Shown: piece after piece, positions 35,956-45,525 of the stretch | Layout: every line of letters begins with the position of its first letter | Position numbering within the stretch: position 1 is the first letter of the stretch | Program-made: the position numbers and the translations under genes | Notes under the pieces: model-generated | The model's input: the letters and a program-made list of their open reading frames with translations, nothing else | Told to the model about the DNA's origin: nothing | The model's database searches: none | Assembly (NCBI RefSeq): GCF_000428905.1 | Contig: NZ_AUAV01000023.1 | Span: 1-64,000, forward strand | Direction of reading: 5' to 3' | Source of the DNA: Brumicola pallidula DSM 14239 = ACAM 615 | GTDB lineage: Bacteria > Pseudomonadota > Gammaproteobacteria > Enterobacterales > Alteromonadaceae | Length of the DNA stretch: 64,000 nucleotides

Positions 35956-38169
35956 CTAATTTATCAGTTTAAAAGAAACGCTAAGCTCAACTGAGCTATC
36001 GGCTCCAACACCCAACAAAAAGTCACCTATTTCGACATTTAATTGATTACAAATATCATAGAGTGCCAAGTCATCAGTGTGCATTTCAAAAACAACATTT
36101 ATACTTGAGTTAGCTTTTACTAATAGGCGTTTGAAGCCTTTTAATTCCTTCACCGGTCGGGTAACAGAACCGACTAAATCTCGAATGTACAATTGTACAA
36201 TTTCTTCAGCATCCACATCACTTTTATTTTCTAACGTTAAGGTGACTGAAAATGCCGAGTCTAGTTTAATTTCACGCTGGCTAATGTTGACGTGGTGATA
36301 TTCAAAATTAGCGTAGGACAATCCAAAGCCAAACGGATATAAAGGTGAAAAATGTGTATCCAAATGGGTTGCTGCCATTCCTAAAGAAGTCTGTGCAGCC
36401 CTAACAGGGACATCGTCAATATCAACGTAACTCTCTTCAGTCGGCGGACGACCTGAATTTTTTTGCGCATAATAAATTGGAATTTGCCCTACAACTCTGG
36501 GGAACGACACCGGTAACTTCCCCGAGGGAGATACATCCCCAAAGAGTAATTCCGCAATAGCGAGCCCGCCCATCGTGCCCGGATGCCACGCATATAAAAT
36601 ACTATCTACTTTGTCGAGTATGGGCTTTAAGGTCAGCGGCCTGCCAGCTAACACGACCAATACAATTGGCGTATTTGATTGCGATAAGTGCGTAATAAGT
36701 TCTACTTGTGCCCCGGGTAAGTCGAGGTTTGCTCTGCAATGTGCTTCTCCTGACAAAATCGATTCTTCGCCTAAATATAAAATCGCTACATCAGCGTTAT
36801 TAGTCAATTCAAGGGCTTTGTCAAAATGCTGAGTGTTGATATCCCTTGATGTACAAAGTACAGATTCAAATTCAATCTCAATACCCTCTCCTGCTGCCGC
36901 CTTTAGACCGCTAAGACCGGTTACACTGTGCTGCTCTTCACCGTCGAATACCCAAGTACCTAATTGTTCATAACCATCATCTGCCATTGGCCCAATCACA
37001 GCGATACGTCTGATTGTTCCTCGGTTAATAGGCAAAACTGGGGTGTTACCCTGACGACTTTTATTTTGTAGTAATACACAACTTTTTTGCGCAGCTTCTT
37101 TGGCTGCTTGTAGATTCTGAACATTCATTAGTTGCGGCAATATTAAAGGGTCTGTGAATGCGTTTTCAAATAGGCCCAGCGCAAACTTGAGATGTAAAAC
37201 ATTTAGCACCATTTGATCGACTTCGACTTGGTTGAGCTGATTTTCGGCAATTAGCTCTGCCATATTGTCGATATAACAATGACTTGCCATTTCCATATCA
37301 ACACCAGCTCTAGCGGCTAAGTAAGCCGACTCTTTTTCACTAGCAGACAAGCCATGTACCTGAAGTTCTTTTATTGACTCCCAATCGCTAACCACTACCC
37401 CTTGATAATTCCACTCGTCTCGCAATACCTGCTTCAACAGCCATCGATTGCCAGTGGCTGGCACCCCATTTAAATCGCTAAAGGAAGCCATAAAAGAAGC
37501 CACACCTGCTTTAGCTGCTTGGTGAAACGGTGGCAAATAAACGTTGCGAAGTTCATTTTCAGGAATATTCGTCGTATTGTAATCGCGACCACTTTCACTA
37601 GCACCATAGCCAGCAAAGTGCTTTGCGCAAGAAGCAATAGCGCCTGGCGACGATAAATCATCAGTTTGAAAACCCTTAACCATAGATGCACATAATGCGG
37701 AACATAGAAATGGGTCTTCACCCAAACTTTCAGCTATTCGCCCCCAGCGAGGATCACGCGCAATATCGATCATAGGAGCAAACGTCCAATTCACGCCCAC
37801 GGTTGCGGATTCTTGGCCTGCTATTCTTGCCCCTTTCTCAACGATCTCAGGCGACCACGTTGCCGCTTGCCCTAGGGGAATTGGGAATATGGTTTTAAAA
37901 CCATGAATAACATCGCGCCCAATCAGCAAAGGAATACCTAAGCGGGTTTCCCTTAACGCTAAACGTTGCAGTTCGTTATTGGTGGCTAAGTCAACTTCAT
38001 TGATAACAGAGCTAACCCTGCCTTGTCTTATTGCGTCGGCTAAATCGTCGGGTATATGAGCTCCGGCACTAGATACTTGAGACAATTGTCCCAACTTCTC
38101 ATCTAATGTCATTTTACTAAGTAACTGTTTAGCTTGGCTGATAATCTCAGGAGAATACAAATGGGACAT
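35956..38169 (-). CDS. Beta-glucosidase, GH3 (cytosolic)
   Basis: 737 aa. The N-terminal barrel has [42 protein letters not shown] and CAKHFAGYG; the nucleophile is Asp262 (VVVSDWESI). The second domain (about 370-580) carries [19 protein letters not shown] and [17 protein letters not shown]; the C-terminal domain is fibronectin-III-like. It resembles BglX but lacks a signal peptide, so it acts on imported oligosaccharides, splitting glucose from beta-gluco-oligomers. It is divergent from a GPH transporter; the 547-bp gap holds the 16-bp repeats. Confidence 0.93.
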   Translation of the reverse strand: MSHLYSPEIISQAKQLLSKMTLDEKLGQLSQVSSAGAHIPDDLADAIRQGRVSSVINEVDLATNNELQRLALRETRLGIPLLIGRDVIHGFKTIFPIPLGQAATWSPEIVEKGARIAGQESATVGVNWTFAPMIDIARDPRWGRIAESLGEDPFLCSALCASMVKGFQTDDLSSPGAIASCAKHFAGYGASESGRDYNTTNIPENELRNVYLPPFHQAAKAGVASFMASFSDLNGVPATGNRWLLKQVLRDEWNYQGVVVSDWESIKELQVHGLSASEKESAYLAARAGVDMEMASHCYIDNMAELIAENQLNQVEVDQMVLNVLHLKFALGLFENAFTDPLILPQLMNVQNLQAAKEAAQKSCVLLQNKSRQGNTPVLPINRGTIRRIAVIGPMADDGYEQLGTWVFDGEEQHSVTGLSGLKAAAGEGIEIEFESVLCTSRDINTQHFDKALELTNNADVAILYLGEESILSGEAHCRANLDLPGAQVELITHLSQSNTPIVLVVLAGRPLTLKPILDKVDSILYAWHPGTMGGLAIAELLFGDVSPSGKLPVSFPRVVGQIPIYYAQKNSGRPPTEESYVDIDDVPVRAAQTSLGMAATHLDTHFSPLYPFGFGLSYANFEYHHVNISQREIKLDSAFSVTLTLENKSDVDAEEIVQLYIRDLVGSVTRPVKELKGFKRLLVKANSSINVVFEMHTDDLALYDICNQLNVEIGDFLLGVGADSSVELSVSFKLIN

Positions 38170-38315
38170 ACAAAAACTCTTTTTCGAATTGGGTTTAAAA
38201 ATAGCTAAGAACTTGAGTCAGTCAAACGACAACACAATTAGCTTGCCCAATCTTACACAATGCGAATAGAGTAAACATGAGAATAGCGCAGTCCAGCGAA
38301 ACAAGACAAAGTGGA

Positions 38316-38502
38316 CTGCTACTGAGATAAGCTGCTACTGAGATAAGCTGCTACTGAGATAAGCTGCTACTGAGATAAGCTGACACTGAGGTCAGCTGAC
38401 ACTGAGGTAAGCTGACACTGGGGTAAGCTGCTACTGAGATAAGCTGCTACTGAGATAAGCTGACACTGAGGTAAGCTGACACTGAGGTAAGCTGACACTG
38501 AG
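38316..38502 (+). repeat. 16-bp tandem repeat array, two unit types
   Basis: Eleven full units and one partial. Type A is CTGCTACTGAGATAAG and type B is CTGACACTGAGGTAAG, with single variants at 38380 and 38412. The order is four A, three B, two A, then B units to the end. There are no spacers, so it is not a CRISPR array. Confidence 0.97.
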
Positions 38503-38508
38503 TGTCAG
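38492..38508. promoter_or_regulatory. Palindrome closing the 16-bp array
   Basis: CTGACACTGAGTGTCAG: perfect 8-bp arms around one G. It is formed by the last partial repeat plus flanking sequence. It could be a regulator site or the seed of the array. Confidence 0.45.
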
Positions 38509-38559
38509 AATGTTAAGTAAGAATGAAAATCAGGGTATACGCTTATTGTCTTCTTTAGA

Positions 38560-38602
38560 CTTTCAATGTGCTTTTATTATGCTTTCAATGTGCTTTTATT
38601 AT
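38560..38602 (+). repeat. 22-bp direct duplication
   Basis: A 21-bp stretch starting CTTTCAATGTGC occurs at 38560 and again at 38582, identical, with one G between. It lies about 115 bp upstream of the transporter start. Confidence 0.93.
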
Positions 38603-38716
38603 AACGATACTTGATAGTGTCCTATTTAACGCAGCACAAGGCCTAGCTATCGCATATTGTTTGTTAAATTAACCTAGCAACATTAGTTTAGAGAATTAGT
38701 TTTACAATTATTTAAC

Positions 38717-40165
38717 ATGAGCCCATTAATGAGCGCAGAAGTTGCATCAAACGAAAAAATCCCCTTCCTTCAAAAAATCATTTATGGCCTTGGTGCCCTC
38801 ATCAATAATCTATTATCTGCTGCTATTGGTGGCATGGTTATTGTCCTAAATTTAGGTCTTGGAATGAACCCCGCTTTAGTTGGCTTAGTCAGTGCACTGC
38901 CGCGTTTAACCGACGCCATAACCGATCCATTAATGGGCTATATATCTGACCATACCAAAAGTAAATGGGGTCGCCGTCGACCGTATATTTTTTGCGGTGC
39001 CATTGCGGCTGGTATTATTTTTGCGCTTTTATGGCAACTCCCTGAAGGCAAAAGCGAAGAATACTATTTTTGGTTTTTTCTCGTTGGCTCATTTATTTTT
39101 TATTTGGCCTACACTATGTTTGCAACGCCTTGGGTGGCCTTAGGTTATGAACTAACACCTGACTACCATGAGCGCACAAGACTCATGGCAACACAGAATT
39201 TTATGGGCCAAATTGCCTATTTAATTGCGCCATGGTTTTTATGGTTTATGCAAAATGACCTCTTATTTGAAGACATGATGGCAGGTGCTGCTTGGTTAGC
39301 CGTCATCATTGGCGCTTTCACAATATGCGTTGGCGTGTTACCCGCTATCTTTCTAAAAGAACCCATAAAACATGTACAAGCGGGGCCTATCCCGGGCGAA
39401 CAATTTATTACACCCGGTGTAAAAGGATTCCTCAAAGGCTTCGCGACAACGGTCAAATTTAGGCCTTTTCTATTTTTGTGTGCTGCTACCTTTTTAGTAT
39501 TTAACGGTTTTATGATGGTTGCATCATTCCAGTCCTACGTCATTATCTACTATATATTTGACGGTGATACTTCAATGGGAGCAGAATATGCCGGTTGGTC
39601 TGGTACTTTGGCTGCTATATCTACTTTTTGCGTCATTTTTATTGTAACCAAGTTTTCTACCCACTTTGACAAGCGCAAAGGCTTCTTTTTTGCCATTGGT
39701 ATATCAGTGGTGGGTTATGTATTGAAATGGTTCTGCTACACCCCTGATTATCCGCTACTAATGCTATTACCTGTCCCTTTCATTGCTTTTGGTCTGGGTG
39801 GTTTATTCACCCTAATGGGCTCTATGATTGCAGATGTGTGTGACATGGATGAACTCAATACGTATGAAAGACGTGAAGGCATGTTTGGCTCTATATACTG
39901 GTGGGTTGTGAAGCTTGGAATGGCTGCAGCACTTGCTGCGGGTGGTTTCTTGTTGAATGCAACTGGCTTTGACGTTGCATTGGGTGGCGCTCAATCTGCA
40001 GAAACAATTTACCTAATGCGCATCTTTGATGCCTTCATTCCCGCTTTGTGCTCTGCCATTGCAATATTAATGGTGTATTGGTATCCAATTACTGAACAAA
40101 AAGCAGGGGAAGTAAGAGACGCCTTGGACGCTCGCAGATTGCCTGTCACGACTGATAGCAAGTAA
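38717..40165 (+). CDS. GPH-family (glycoside-pentoside-hexuronide) sugar transporter
   Basis: 482 aa MFS-fold cation symporter with about 12 transmembrane segments. The hallmark loop is LPRLTDAITDPLMGYISDHTK followed by SKWGRRRPYI; the helix-4/5 region ATPWVALGYELTPDYHERTR is also typical. In C-terminal half, IADVCDMDELNTYERREGMFG is a family block. It is paralogous to the transporter at 45526-46974, with the same length. In this island the likely substrates are short beta-glucosides from glucan breakdown. It is divergent from GH3. Confidence 0.9.
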   Translation: MSPLMSAEVASNEKIPFLQKIIYGLGALINNLLSAAIGGMVIVLNLGLGMNPALVGLVSALPRLTDAITDPLMGYISDHTKSKWGRRRPYIFCGAIAAGIIFALLWQLPEGKSEEYYFWFFLVGSFIFYLAYTMFATPWVALGYELTPDYHERTRLMATQNFMGQIAYLIAPWFLWFMQNDLLFEDMMAGAAWLAVIIGAFTICVGVLPAIFLKEPIKHVQAGPIPGEQFITPGVKGFLKGFATTVKFRPFLFLCAATFLVFNGFMMVASFQSYVIIYYIFDGDTSMGAEYAGWSGTLAAISTFCVIFIVTKFSTHFDKRKGFFFAIGISVVGYVLKWFCYTPDYPLLMLLPVPFIAFGLGGLFTLMGSMIADVCDMDELNTYERREGMFGSIYWWVVKLGMAAALAAGGFLLNATGFDVALGGAQSAETIYLMRIFDAFIPALCSAIAILMVYWYPITEQKAGEVRDALDARRLPVTTDSK

Positions 40166-40333
40166 CCAAGATATCTGCTGGCTGAGGTGAAAATCACATC
40201 ACATTAGCCAGTTTGATTGCTCGTTTGCGAACTACAGAATGCATTGATATAGTAAACATATCAACATCGTATTAAGTAATCACCCTGTCAGCTATGCTGT
40301 TAAAATGAAGAACACCAAAACAGGCTAAAAAAA

Positions 40334-40585
40334 ATGGCCAAGCCTAATAAAAAAGCGCCCGAGTCCTGCATAGATATTTACTGCAATAAATGCAAGGCAC
40401 CGTTATTTAAATACCGCAAAGGCGGCAAAGGACTATTGCTTAAATGCTTTAAACAACGCATCACTAAAGACTTCACTTTATTGCCCTGCACTTACCCAAA
40501 TTGTAATATGATTTTTGCCAGAGAAACCTTAATAAGAGGCACTCCGGCATTTAAAATGATCGGCGGTAAAGTGTTTAGTAAATAA
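40334..40585 (+). CDS. Small zinc-ribbon-like protein, unknown function
   Basis: 83 aa, rich in Lys. Cysteines are arranged as CNKCKAP near the N-terminus, a single Cys in LLKCFKQ, and CTYPNCN, a pattern fitting a zinc ribbon. It contains no membrane segment or signal peptide. I recognise it only as a conserved-looking hypothetical. It does not belong functionally to the flanking sugar genes as far as can be seen. Confidence 0.65.
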   Translation: MAKPNKKAPESCIDIYCNKCKAPLFKYRKGGKGLLLKCFKQRITKDFTLLPCTYPNCNMIFARETLIRGTPAFKMIGGKVFSK

Positions 40586-40653
40586 GTCCTTTATACCATT
40601 TTGTTACTATTTACAGTGGCATCAGAACTTAAGACACTGGTTATTAATTGGTT

Positions 40654-40902
40654 TTAACGATAGAACGCTTCAACCTTGCCTTTTACCGTCATCGTAAGCG
40701 GTTGTCCGCGACGGTCCAACGCTTTGTGCGACGGGACTTTCACCCAGCCTTCACTGATGCAATATTCCTCAACATCAGCCCGCTCTTTGCCATTGAACAT
40801 AATCCCAATTTCGTGCTCAAAAATTTCTGCCACGTGATGTGGGCTGTGCGGATTTACGCAAAGGCGATCCGGTAAAGCTGGTTTAGATGTAGTGTCGTTC
40901 AT
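40654..40902 (-). CDS. DUF3297-family protein
   Basis: 82 aa. It matches the small family with LPDRLCVNPHSPHHVAEIFEH, IGIMFNGKERADVEEYCIS and EGWVKVPSHKALDRRGQPL. Function is unknown. It is cytosolic and isolated, convergent with the zinc-ribbon gene. Confidence 0.87.
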   Translation of the reverse strand: MNDTTSKPALPDRLCVNPHSPHHVAEIFEHEIGIMFNGKERADVEEYCISEGWVKVPSHKALDRRGQPLTMTVKGKVEAFYR

Positions 40903-41224
40903 GGTCTTAGTCTACGGTGAATAAATCGTACGATATTGTAGACAATACAGGCCTTATGCTCAAGAGCGACATTAATAAATGTGAATGGCTTGTCCCACAT
41001 CTCTAAATTTAGCTAAACAAGCGCTAAAGATTAACAGTATATTAACGTTACAATCCTTGTATTGTGTTTTTTTATACAAGTCGCGTTGGTAGATGACTTC
41101 TAATCAGTCGGACGTGCTTCAAGCACTCGATATGGAGTAAGACCAATAATTAGAAAAAATGTGGATGCAAGGCTGCATCCACAGAAATGATATAATACTT
41201 GGCAATATTTTACATACCTGCCAA
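40903..41224. other. Intergenic region, 322 bp
   Basis: No gene seen. It contains a 10-bp palindrome ATCGTACGAT at 40925 upstream of the DUF3297 gene, a short palindrome GTGCTTCAAGCAC at 41114, and the phosphorylase terminator at 41152-41183. Confidence 0.6.
41152..41183 (-). terminator. Terminator of the transporter-GH16-phosphorylase operon
   Basis: Perfect 10-bp stem TGTGGATGCA / TGCATCCACA with a 4-nt loop; read on the minus strand it is followed by a run of T (bases 41154-41159). It lies 42 bp past the phosphorylase stop. Confidence 0.93.
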
Positions 41225-44200
41225 CTAGCTCGCACTATAAAGCCTGTTTCTGCCAATCGATACATCAATTCGCACAATCCCTCCTGAACGAGCAAAGAGC
41301 ATTTGACTGAACTGTTGATCCAGTTCATTTGCCATTACTATATGCTTTTTTCCATGTTCAGAATAAATAGTCATTTGTGCATCATCATTATTGCTTACTG
41401 AGTAGATAACTGGCACTTGACACCATGTAAAAGCCAAACTGTTACTGTCGAGGTTGATTGTCTTCCATGCCTCATTGATATCTAGATAACGGAACGTTGT
41501 TGCTTGCGTGGTGAACTCTTGCGCTCTTAGCAAGAAAGGGTCAAAGCTAACCCTACCTTTTGTCACAAAACAGCCTAGTTCGCCCATTCTAGTCAATAGT
41601 TCTTCTTTGACTTGACCCGTCATGCCGGGTTGTTGAGCACCAGCATGTTTTGGTGTGTGTGAATAAGGGTCTGCTGGGAAAGCGCCATACTCTTGCGGTG
41701 TTTTGTTAAATCCGATACCCAAACGAACATTATAATAGTGGGCGATTAATGCTTGCGATGTAGCTGACTTACCTTCCTCATGAACACTTCGTATTGCCAC
41801 TTCTTGCACCGCCAGTAATAGCTTAGATACCATGTGCCAGTAAATACATCCTAGTCCTTCAAACCCAAACATGCCGCCAGAGCGACCGGTAAAGGCACTG
41901 TGATTAAAGACAGATTCATAGATATCTAACATTGAATCTAACGCATTGTCGCTTGCTAAATCTGGATATTCTTGTGCTATTAGAGGCCAAATGTGTTTGA
42001 TGGCATTGGCGTTTGTCAATTCACTATTAAAGCGATAGTTGTCCAAGATATCGAGTTTAATCAAGCGATTATCATCCTGTGCGAGCATTTTCGCTAACAG
42101 TGGGTGATTCATTACAGCATGCTTAGGAACACAGTTTTTACTGATAAAACCTTGCTGTTTTCTATCAGGGTATAGCATAAAGGTTTTTTGGTCTGCTCTG
42201 TACATGTCGCTTGCGTACAATGTGTCCATAACATCAACCGCTCTGTGAGAGCTTAATGCTCCTGAACTTAGCGCTGCCACTTGCCCTTCTAGCATGTCGT
42301 ACAAATGACTCACGTTCAGGGATTTTTGGTTAATGCTAAGCACATTGTAAGCATGGTATAAACCTGACTCGCTATAATTCGCTTCAATACTGCGAGTTAT
42401 TAGTGGTTTGGCACTAGAAAGCAAGGCCTTGAGTTGATTTATACTAACAACTTCCTGAGTATAATTACCTGAATGCCGATACATTTTTGCGCGATATTCA
42501 CTGGCTAATGTACCTAACTTTTGTAAAGTAGAAAATTGTAAACTTGATGATACTGGCCCTTGATTTATCTGCTCACTTACACTTTGCAGAATATGCGTGG
42601 TACCGGTTAACCACTCGGCGACTTCTGTCGTCATAGCAAATTGTTTATTGGTGTCTTCAATTGAGACGAGTAATTGTGTTACAAACGTCAAATAACGATT
42701 CAGATAACACAACGTGACCATCGACAAACCTTGTCCAACCAAGGCATTGTTAGCATCATTCCACTCTGGGCGCTGGGTATTTAGCCAAATTCCACCATCA
42801 ATAACTAGATTGCTCAATTTTGATAGCAGCGGTATAAATAGCTTCTCTACTAGGGACACTTGATAAACTTGACCCTGAGCATCTAGCACTAATTTGCCAT
42901 CAGACCCTAAGCGTTCGATATTTCGTTCGATGTCTTCAGCAAGTTCATTATCAAATAAAACCGTGTCTTTGGGCGAATCAATAATGTTGTGCAAGGGTTT
43001 AATGCGATACGGCACATTGGCATAACTGTAAACTGATTGCTCGAGTAAAGACGCCAATTTTCCAGGGTGGAAATTATTAGAAGATTCTAACAATTTCAGC
43101 AAATAAATAATTTGATGGTCGCCCCAGTAACCAATGTAACTCCATGGGTCATCTGGCTCTTCAATTTCCCAATCAATACCTTGTTTAGTGATGCGATATG
43201 GATTGTAACCATCTAGTGTCGACGCGTTGACAAATTTTGCGATAACCGACTCAATAAATGAAGGATAACTTAACGTTAACGCTTCCCAATTTTGGAAGAT
43301 ATCGCGCCAATTACCTTGATAAGATAGGAGGGGTTGACCTCGGTCGTCTTTCAATTCGATCGCAAACTGATTCCAAGGGCGACTAGGGTCGCCATGACGA
43401 CGACCAAAAGTAATCGGTAAATATTCGTAGACCAATCGACTCAACTGCACATCTTGTAAGGCTTCAACAGATGACATTAGCTCATCCAAGCTTACATTTT
43501 CTGGCAGATTGCTCAATGCAGCCTTTTGCCTTGCATAAATATCATGATTAAAATGCTGTAGAGTCTTGAGTAAATCGGCACGCGAAACCAGATATTGATT
43601 AGCAAAAATACCGCCACGCAAAACATTGAACAGCGTGTTTGCATAGTGGTGCAAAGAAACGTCTTCTTCTGCGGTTACTTGGAATCCATCTGATGACGCC
43701 ATAATGCGCGCTAATTTGTCACTACCGCTTAAAAATGATTGCTGCATTTTTTCATTGACATCCGATTTATTCAATAACGCATGTTTCAGTGCCACGACAT
43801 CCGTTTGGTCTTTTTCAACATCAACATTGATTGACCATTTTTGATCGCTATGCGCGCCTAACGTGATATGACTATGCACTAAGTAACAACTGCGCACACC
43901 ACGACTATAATCTGAGCTATGCAGCACTTGGCCGGCTTTAAATAAATCTAAACTTGAAGAAGTTAAATGCACCGTTGAACCCGGCAAACCTAAGCGAAAA
44001 ACCGTATTTGCACGCAGCGCTTCTACTGGCTCAGCGCGGTCAGTAATTGCTGAATAAAGCGTGTATAACGCCAATCCAGTTTCCTGGTCTACTTCGGTCC
44101 ATTTATAAGCGTCAACCAGATTACTCGACTGTGACTGAGTAAATGAAGGCGTGCCAGCGGGCAGTATATTTTGTAAGCCATCGATTAACTCAAGCGAACA

Positions 44201-44713
44201 AGGTTGCGCAGCTAGATTTTCTAGTTTGCATTGTCTACTGATACCAAACTCACTGGAAAACTGCCAGGAGTAGCGAAATGCCAGTTGTAAATCATGATTT
44301 ATTTCTTCGAAACAAAGCACATTGCCTAAGAGATTTTTATACAAATTTCGGGTTACGTGATATCTATCATCATGCTCACGATTATAGGGTTCCCAATACA
44401 CACTTTTATGCTCAGATTGGATGACTTTAATAATAGTTTTTGGACCCGTATGCGGCGTACTCTCGTATAACTTATCCACTGTAACGTAAGGAAAAACAGC
44501 TTTATCGGGGGACACTCTGCCCATAGTTAGGCCACCGGTAGAACCGGCAAATAACCAATGGTCTTGATCAGAAACGACACTGATAAAAAATGGGGCCATC
44601 TGGTCAACATGACTAATTTTGTAATAGGTGTCGCCATCCATTTGTATATAAGCACCGCTAACGGTGTCATTCGGCTTAGCGTCAGCATTAAGTGACTTGT
44701 TGTCCATATTCAA
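41225..44713 (-). CDS. Large glucan phosphorylase, probably beta-1,3-oligoglucan (GH94/GH149/GH161 group)
   Basis: 1162 aa with no signal peptide. An N-terminal beta-sandwich (AYIQMDGDTYYKISHVDQ, LFAGSTGGLTMGRVS) is followed by a helical barrel. Asp653 in PEWNDANNALVGQG aligns with the WND general acid of GH94 phosphorylases. Other strong blocks are YQGNWRDIFQNWEAL, GDHQIIYLLKLLE and GMFGFEGLGCIYWHMVSKLL. Length and these blocks fit the GH149 or GH161 beta-1,3-glucan phosphorylases better than shorter GH94 cellobiose phosphorylases. It would make glucose-1-phosphate from imported oligosaccharide. It follows the GH16 remnant by 30 bp. Family assignment is from memory and unverified. Confidence 0.8.
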   Translation of the reverse strand: MNMDNKSLNADAKPNDTVSGAYIQMDGDTYYKISHVDQMAPFFISVVSDQDHWLFAGSTGGLTMGRVSPDKAVFPYVTVDKLYESTPHTGPKTIIKVIQSEHKSVYWEPYNREHDDRYHVTRNLYKNLLGNVLCFEEINHDLQLAFRYSWQFSSEFGISRQCKLENLAAQPCSLELIDGLQNILPAGTPSFTQSQSSNLVDAYKWTEVDQETGLALYTLYSAITDRAEPVEALRANTVFRLGLPGSTVHLTSSSLDLFKAGQVLHSSDYSRGVRSCYLVHSHITLGAHSDQKWSINVDVEKDQTDVVALKHALLNKSDVNEKMQQSFLSGSDKLARIMASSDGFQVTAEEDVSLHHYANTLFNVLRGGIFANQYLVSRADLLKTLQHFNHDIYARQKAALSNLPENVSLDELMSSVEALQDVQLSRLVYEYLPITFGRRHGDPSRPWNQFAIELKDDRGQPLLSYQGNWRDIFQNWEALTLSYPSFIESVIAKFVNASTLDGYNPYRITKQGIDWEIEEPDDPWSYIGYWGDHQIIYLLKLLESSNNFHPGKLASLLEQSVYSYANVPYRIKPLHNIIDSPKDTVLFDNELAEDIERNIERLGSDGKLVLDAQGQVYQVSLVEKLFIPLLSKLSNLVIDGGIWLNTQRPEWNDANNALVGQGLSMVTLCYLNRYLTFVTQLLVSIEDTNKQFAMTTEVAEWLTGTTHILQSVSEQINQGPVSSSLQFSTLQKLGTLASEYRAKMYRHSGNYTQEVVSINQLKALLSSAKPLITRSIEANYSESGLYHAYNVLSINQKSLNVSHLYDMLEGQVAALSSGALSSHRAVDVMDTLYASDMYRADQKTFMLYPDRKQQGFISKNCVPKHAVMNHPLLAKMLAQDDNRLIKLDILDNYRFNSELTNANAIKHIWPLIAQEYPDLASDNALDSMLDIYESVFNHSAFTGRSGGMFGFEGLGCIYWHMVSKLLLAVQEVAIRSVHEEGKSATSQALIAHYYNVRLGIGFNKTPQEYGAFPADPYSHTPKHAGAQQPGMTGQVKEELLTRMGELGCFVTKGRVSFDPFLLRAQEFTTQATTFRYLDINEAWKTINLDSNSLAFTWCQVPVIYSVSNNDDAQMTIYSEHGKKHIVMANELDQQFSQMLFARSGGIVRIDVSIGRNRLYSAS

Positions 44714-44743
44714 ACTCTCTTGTTAATTAGGCTGTTTTTGTTT

Positions 44744-45283
44744 TTATTCTGCCGATTGATAGATTCGCACATAGTCTACTTCCATTCTTAATGGGAATAT
44801 AGAGGCGTCGATTGGGCCGCCAGTGCGACCCCAACTTCTGCCTATGGCAAGATTTAAAATTACATTGTAAGGGTGGTCAAATGGCCAAGCATCGCAGGTT
44901 CTGCTACCTTGCCAATCCTCATCAGATGCGCATGACGTTGCGTACTTGTAAGGATTTGAGGGCAGCATCCATATCGCCGACCATGTACCTTGACCGCGCG
45001 GTATGCGAGCACTTACTTCTACTTTACCGTACAAGGAATAACCACTGCCCTTTATCTGTGCTGAAGGCCCAACTGCAGAGTCTATATTGAGGCTATCGGC
45101 TGAGTATAAAACACCATCGCTGGCCTTATATTCAGGGCCACCAAAATTAAGTGCAACAACAACTGGTTGCGCATATGGATGAAAGTCTACTATTGGTCCC
45201 TGCTCAAGGAGTTTAAGATCGTTTGACTCGGGTTTGCATGCAGCAACTGAAAGTGTGGAATTTTTGCCGTTAGCGTTATTCAT
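44744..45283 (-). pseudogene. GH16 beta-glucanase with catalytic segment deleted
   Basis: 179 aa open frame. N-terminal GH16 blocks are SGYSLYGKVEVSARIPRGQG and TWSAIWMLPSNPYKYATS, and C-terminal ones are AWPFDHPYNVILNLAIG and SIFPLRMEVDYVRIYQ. Between them the family has about 70-80 residues starting with the catalytic ExDxxE; here CDAWP runs straight into FDHP (codons at 44882-44896). Short AWP-like sequences are expected on both sides of the lost segment, so a microhomology deletion is likely. At the N-terminus, LSVAAC looks like a lipobox without its hydrophobic signal. The protein cannot be catalytic. Confidence 0.85.
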
Positions 45284-45525
45284 ATGGATCCAATTTAGTC
45301 AATTTACCGATTATTCAAGACATAACATAATGAACAATCGCGCGAAGTTAATCATTTGCCCCGTTATTACAATCTAAACAAGATAGAACGGACTATTACT
45401 AAGACAAGGTGAATCGCTAATAAGCCAGTTCTGTTTTAAAGAAGCAATAAGTGCTCCCTTCATGGCACCCTAAATTAAGTAATAACAGGAGATTCACTGA
45501 AGCCCGGGTCATTGGCTGGGAAATA

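Larger units (their letters stand above)
38170..38716. other. Divergent GH3/transporter intergenic region with repeat arrays, 547 bp
   Basis: No gene. It holds an 11.7-copy 16-bp repeat array, a palindrome at its end and a duplicated 22-bp unit, all between two divergent sugar-utilisation promoters. Confidence 0.8.

Noticed and set aside
38316-38508. CRISPR array
   Set aside because: The repeats are directly adjacent 16-bp units without spacers, and there are no cas genes.
40925-40934. ATCGTACGAT as a further galactose operator
   Set aside because: The arms match half-sites, but the TT spacer is missing and the adjacent gene (DUF3297) is unrelated to sugar use.
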